Shown piece after piece: positions 15,351 through 17,278 of a stretch of 17,278 nt of DNA. The notes under the pieces were generated by a model, which ran no database searches, was not told the origin of the DNA, and saw nothing but the letters and a program-made list of their open reading frames with translations. The translations under genes and the position numbers were made by a program. Position 1 is the stretch's first letter; every line of letters begins with the position of its first letter. This DNA comes from DASSBG01 sp035703755 (lineage in GTDB: Bacteria; Pseudomonadota; Gammaproteobacteria; Xanthomonadales; Rhodanobacteraceae), in assembly GCA_035703755.1 (NCBI GenBank), contig DASSXP010000384.1, forward strand, positions 1 through 17,278, written 5' to 3'.

Positions 15351-15413
15351 CTGAGCGTAGTACGCCAATGGCGTGGTATCAACGATCTGCCGGCTAGCCA
15401 CGGTGAGCGCCAC

Positions 15414-16712
15414 TTAGCCGAAGGGCTGTTCGATCGACGGGCTGGGCGTGGTGAACCAGCGGCCGCCGTCCGTGGTGGTGACCATGCAGTCCTCCAGTCG
15501 CACGCCGAATTCGCCGGGGATGTAGACGCCCGGTTCATCGGAGAGGGTCATTCCATCGATAATGGGTTGGTGCTCGCCGCCGACGGCGTAGTACCACTCG
15601 TGCATGTCCATGCCGATGCCGTGGCCAAGGCGATGGGTGAAGAATTTGTAGCCGGGGCCGTAACCGGCATCGACGATCACCTTGCGCGCGGCGGCGTCGA
15701 TGTCCTGCATCTGGCCGCCGGTGCGGGCGGCTTCGCGGGCGGCGCGCTGGGCTTTTTGCACGATGGCGAACACGCGCTTCATCGTGTCGCTGGCCTTGCC
15801 GAGTACGAAAGTGCGGGTGATGTCGCTGGTGTAGCCGTGGACCTGGCAACCGTCATCCAGCATCAGCACGGTGCCCTCGTCGATCCGTTGCGGCTCGCTG
15901 GAGCCGTGGGGTTGCGCGGTGTATTTGCCGACGTTGATGCTGGCGAAACCGCGCACGCCCTGGCGCGCGTAGGCGCTTCCGACCAGTGCCTGCACGTCGT
16001 GCTGGGTCATGCCGGGTTCGAGCGCCTGCCACACCGCATGGTAGGTCGCCAGGGTGATGTCGTTGGCTATTTGCAGCAAGGCCAACTCGGCCTTGGACTT
16101 CACCGCGCGGCAACCGGCGGTGACCGGTGTCGCACTGACCAGGTGGGCATTGCTGGCTGCCTTGCCGATGCCGTCGGCAATGAAGAAGGGCACTTTTTCC
16201 TCGATACCGAGCGTGCCGCCGGCGATTTTCAGTTCCTTCAGCGTGCGGGCGATCAGCGCGTAGGGGCTCTCGTTCTCCTGCCAGGTGCGGATATCGCGGC
16301 CGAAGCGCAACGTTTCCAGCGTGCGGCTCTTTTCGAACGCCGGGGTGATGTAGATCGGTTCGCCCGTACGCGGCAACAGCATCCCGGCGGTGCGCTCGCT
16401 CAACCACCAGTCGAGGTCGACGAAGTACTTCAGGCTGGTGCCGGCGGCGATGAAGATGGCATCCAGTTTGTGAGTGGCCATCAAGTGCTGCGCCTTGGCG
16501 AGGCGGGCGCGGTATTCGTCATCGTGAATGGCGACCGCCTTGCCGGTAGCCGGGTTCAGCGCCGCAATCGAGGCCGGCAGCGTGCCGTTGGGCGTGGGCG
16601 CGGCTGCGTTCGCGGCGCGCAGCGGCACGGCCAGCGCCGGCAGGCTGGCGGCGCCCAGCGCGGACAGGCGCAAAAAGCGCCGGCGGTCGGATGGAGTGGT
16701 TGGCTGGCTCAT
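15414..16712 (-). CDS. Tat-exported M24-family metallopeptidase (Xaa-Pro aminopeptidase-like)
   Basis: A 432-residue 'pita-bread' peptidase likely to remove N-terminal residues before proline or cleave X-Pro dipeptides. The N-terminus has a twin-arginine signal, D-R-R-R-F-L-R-L (9-16), followed by an Ala/Leu-rich stretch, so it is probably exported folded to the periplasm. The creatinase-like N-domain (about 60-195) is followed by the catalytic domain with all five expected metal ligands: Asp286, Asp297 (in G-Y-T-S-D-I-T-R), His364 (in H-R-L-G-H-G-I-G), Glu393 (in S-D-E-P-G) and Glu407 (in R-L-E-D-C). ATG 16712 is preferred as it places the Tat motif near the start; a GTG at 16757 would add 15 residues. 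The ribosome site is weak in either case. It is divergent from ffh. Substrate class within M24 (prolidase, aminopeptidase P or relative) is not settled by the motifs. Confidence 0.9.
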   Translation of the reverse strand: MSQPTTPSDRRRFLRLSALGAASLPALAVPLRAANAAAPTPNGTLPASIAALNPATGKAVAIHDDEYRARLAKAQHLMATHKLDAIFIAAGTSLKYFVDLDWWLSERTAGMLLPRTGEPIYITPAFEKSRTLETLRFGRDIRTWQENESPYALIARTLKELKIAGGTLGIEEKVPFFIADGIGKAASNAHLVSATPVTAGCRAVKSKAELALLQIANDITLATYHAVWQALEPGMTQHDVQALVGSAYARQGVRGFASINVGKYTAQPHGSSEPQRIDEGTVLMLDDGCQVHGYTSDITRTFVLGKASDTMKRVFAIVQKAQRAAREAARTGGQMQDIDAAARKVIVDAGYGPGYKFFTHRLGHGIGMDMHEWYYAVGGEHQPIIDGMTLSDEPGVYIPGEFGVRLEDCMVTTTDGGRWFTTPSPSIEQPFG

Positions 16713-16812
16713 GGCAGTGGTATCGCGCACGGATTGGCAGAATGGCCACTTTGACACGATCAGGCGGCATGGACAGCAGGACGAACGGCAGGGGTGTGGA
16801 CGCGAGGTCGGC

Positions 16813-16818
16813 TATACT
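16813..16818 (+). promoter_or_regulatory. Candidate -10 box for ffh
   Basis: TATACT matches the sigma-70 -10 consensus at 5 of 6 bases and lies 28 bp before the ffh start, giving a leader of about 22 bases. No good -35 box is found at the expected distance, so it is a weaker call. Confidence 0.35.
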
Positions 16819-16846
16819 GGGCGGTTCCAACGCTTGAATCACGCCC

Positions 16847-17278
16847 ATGTTCGACTCCCTCAGCCAACGCCTTTCCGCCACCATCAAGCGCCTCAGCGGC
16901 CAGGGTCGCCTGACCGAGGACAACATCAAGGACGCATTGCGCGAAGTGCGCATTGCACTGCTGGAGGCGGACGTGGCGCTGCCGGCGGTGCAAGCACTGG
17001 TCGAGCACGTGCGCGAGCGCGCGGTGGGACAGGAAGTGCTGAAAAGCCTGACTCCGGGCCAGGCGCTGGTCAAAATCGTCAGTGACGAACTGACTGCGTT
17101 GATGGGGCAAGCCAACAGCGAGCTGGAGCTGGCGCGCACGCCGCCGGCGGTGGTGCTGATGGCCGGTTTGCAGGGCGCGGGCAAGACCACCACGGTGGCC
17201 AAGCTGGCGCGTTATCTGGCCGAGCGCAAGAAGAAAAAAGTGATGGTGGCGAGCTGCGACGTCTACCGTCCGGCCGCC
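16847..17278 (+). CDS. ffh: Signal recognition particle protein Ffh (5' part)
   Basis: The first 144 residues of the SRP GTPase that binds 4.5S RNA and targets nascent membrane proteins to FtsY and SecYEG. The start M-F-D-S-L-S-Q-R-L, the N-domain helix L-R-E-V-R-I-A-L-L-E-A-D-V and the G1 loop G-L-Q-G-A-G-K-T-T (108-116), followed by the D-V-Y-R-P-A-A motif, are diagnostic. The window ends inside the G domain, so the M domain is not seen. ATG 16847 gives the standard N-terminus; the ribosome site is weak. It lies divergent from the M24 peptidase gene, 134 bp apart, with a TATACT box in between. The related FtsY is excluded by the absence of its acidic N-terminal extension. Confidence 0.97.
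   Translation, partial: MFDSLSQRLSATIKRLSGQGRLTEDNIKDALREVRIALLEADVALPAVQALVEHVRERAVGQEVLKSLTPGQALVKIVSDELTALMGQANSELELARTPPAVVLMAGLQGAGKTTTVAKLARYLAERKKKKVMVASCDVYRPAA

Noticed and set aside
15567..16754. 395-codon open frame opposite the M24 peptidase
   Set aside because: The - strand gene has all five metal ligands and a Tat signal; the + frame is its mirror, rich in Val, Gly and Ala with no motif.
16751..16756. TTGACA as a -35 box for ffh
   Set aside because: It matches the consensus perfectly but no -10 box lies 16-18 bp downstream; the TATACT box is 56 bp away.

Overview
This is a GC-rich, gene-dense bacterial chromosome segment. The gene content points to a gammaproteobacterium, most likely Xanthomonadales (Rhodanobacteraceae or Lysobacteraceae). 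The reasons are the alr-radA neighbourhood, a YpjD/CcsA-type membrane gene near ffh, a PknB-type kinase with kinesin-light-chain-like TPRs, a PrxQ-type peroxiredoxin and small secreted DUF4124 proteins. The family assignment is an inference; no rRNA, tRNA, phage or CRISPR locus is visible.

Left part (1-6250, all + strand). The tail of alanine racemase (alr) is followed by a 644-residue protein joining a PcfJ-like domain to a C-terminal HIRAN domain, then radA, then an exported PrxQ/BCP-like peroxiredoxin. After a 517-bp stretch with no recognisable gene come a small membrane-anchored protein of unknown function and a secreted beta-rich protein whose C-terminus is a motif-TM-Arg sorting signal. 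A good intrinsic terminator ends this part.

Middle (6319-10096, - strand). Three genes form a tight operon in which both junctions are 4-base ATGA overlaps: a transmembrane Ser/Thr protein kinase with C-terminal TPRs, a small histidine kinase with one TM helix and no sensor domain, and a NarL/FixJ response regulator. This is the most system-like locus in the window: eukaryote-type kinase signalling and two-component signalling encoded as one translationally coupled unit. A 435-bp stretch upstream of it holds no recognisable gene.

Right part (10532-17278). The YpjD/CcsA-like gene (-) and ffh (+) point away from each other, but about 5.5 kb lies between them: a medium-chain acyl-CoA synthetase-like ligase (+), a secreted protein with a duplicated lipocalin-like repeat (-), a secreted DUF4124 gene (-) and a Tat-exported M24 metallopeptidase (-). 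The DUF4124 gene looks broken: its reading frame is split at a run of six G, and the only codon at correct Shine-Dalgarno spacing is ATA. A 173-bp non-coding element with 12-bp terminal inverted repeats and a 5-bp target duplication (a MITE) lies 39 bp upstream of that codon.

No wholly new multi-gene defence or metabolic system can be proven here. The best candidates for a second look are the kinase/two-component operon, the PcfJ-HIRAN protein beside radA, and the MITE plus decayed DUF4124 gene.
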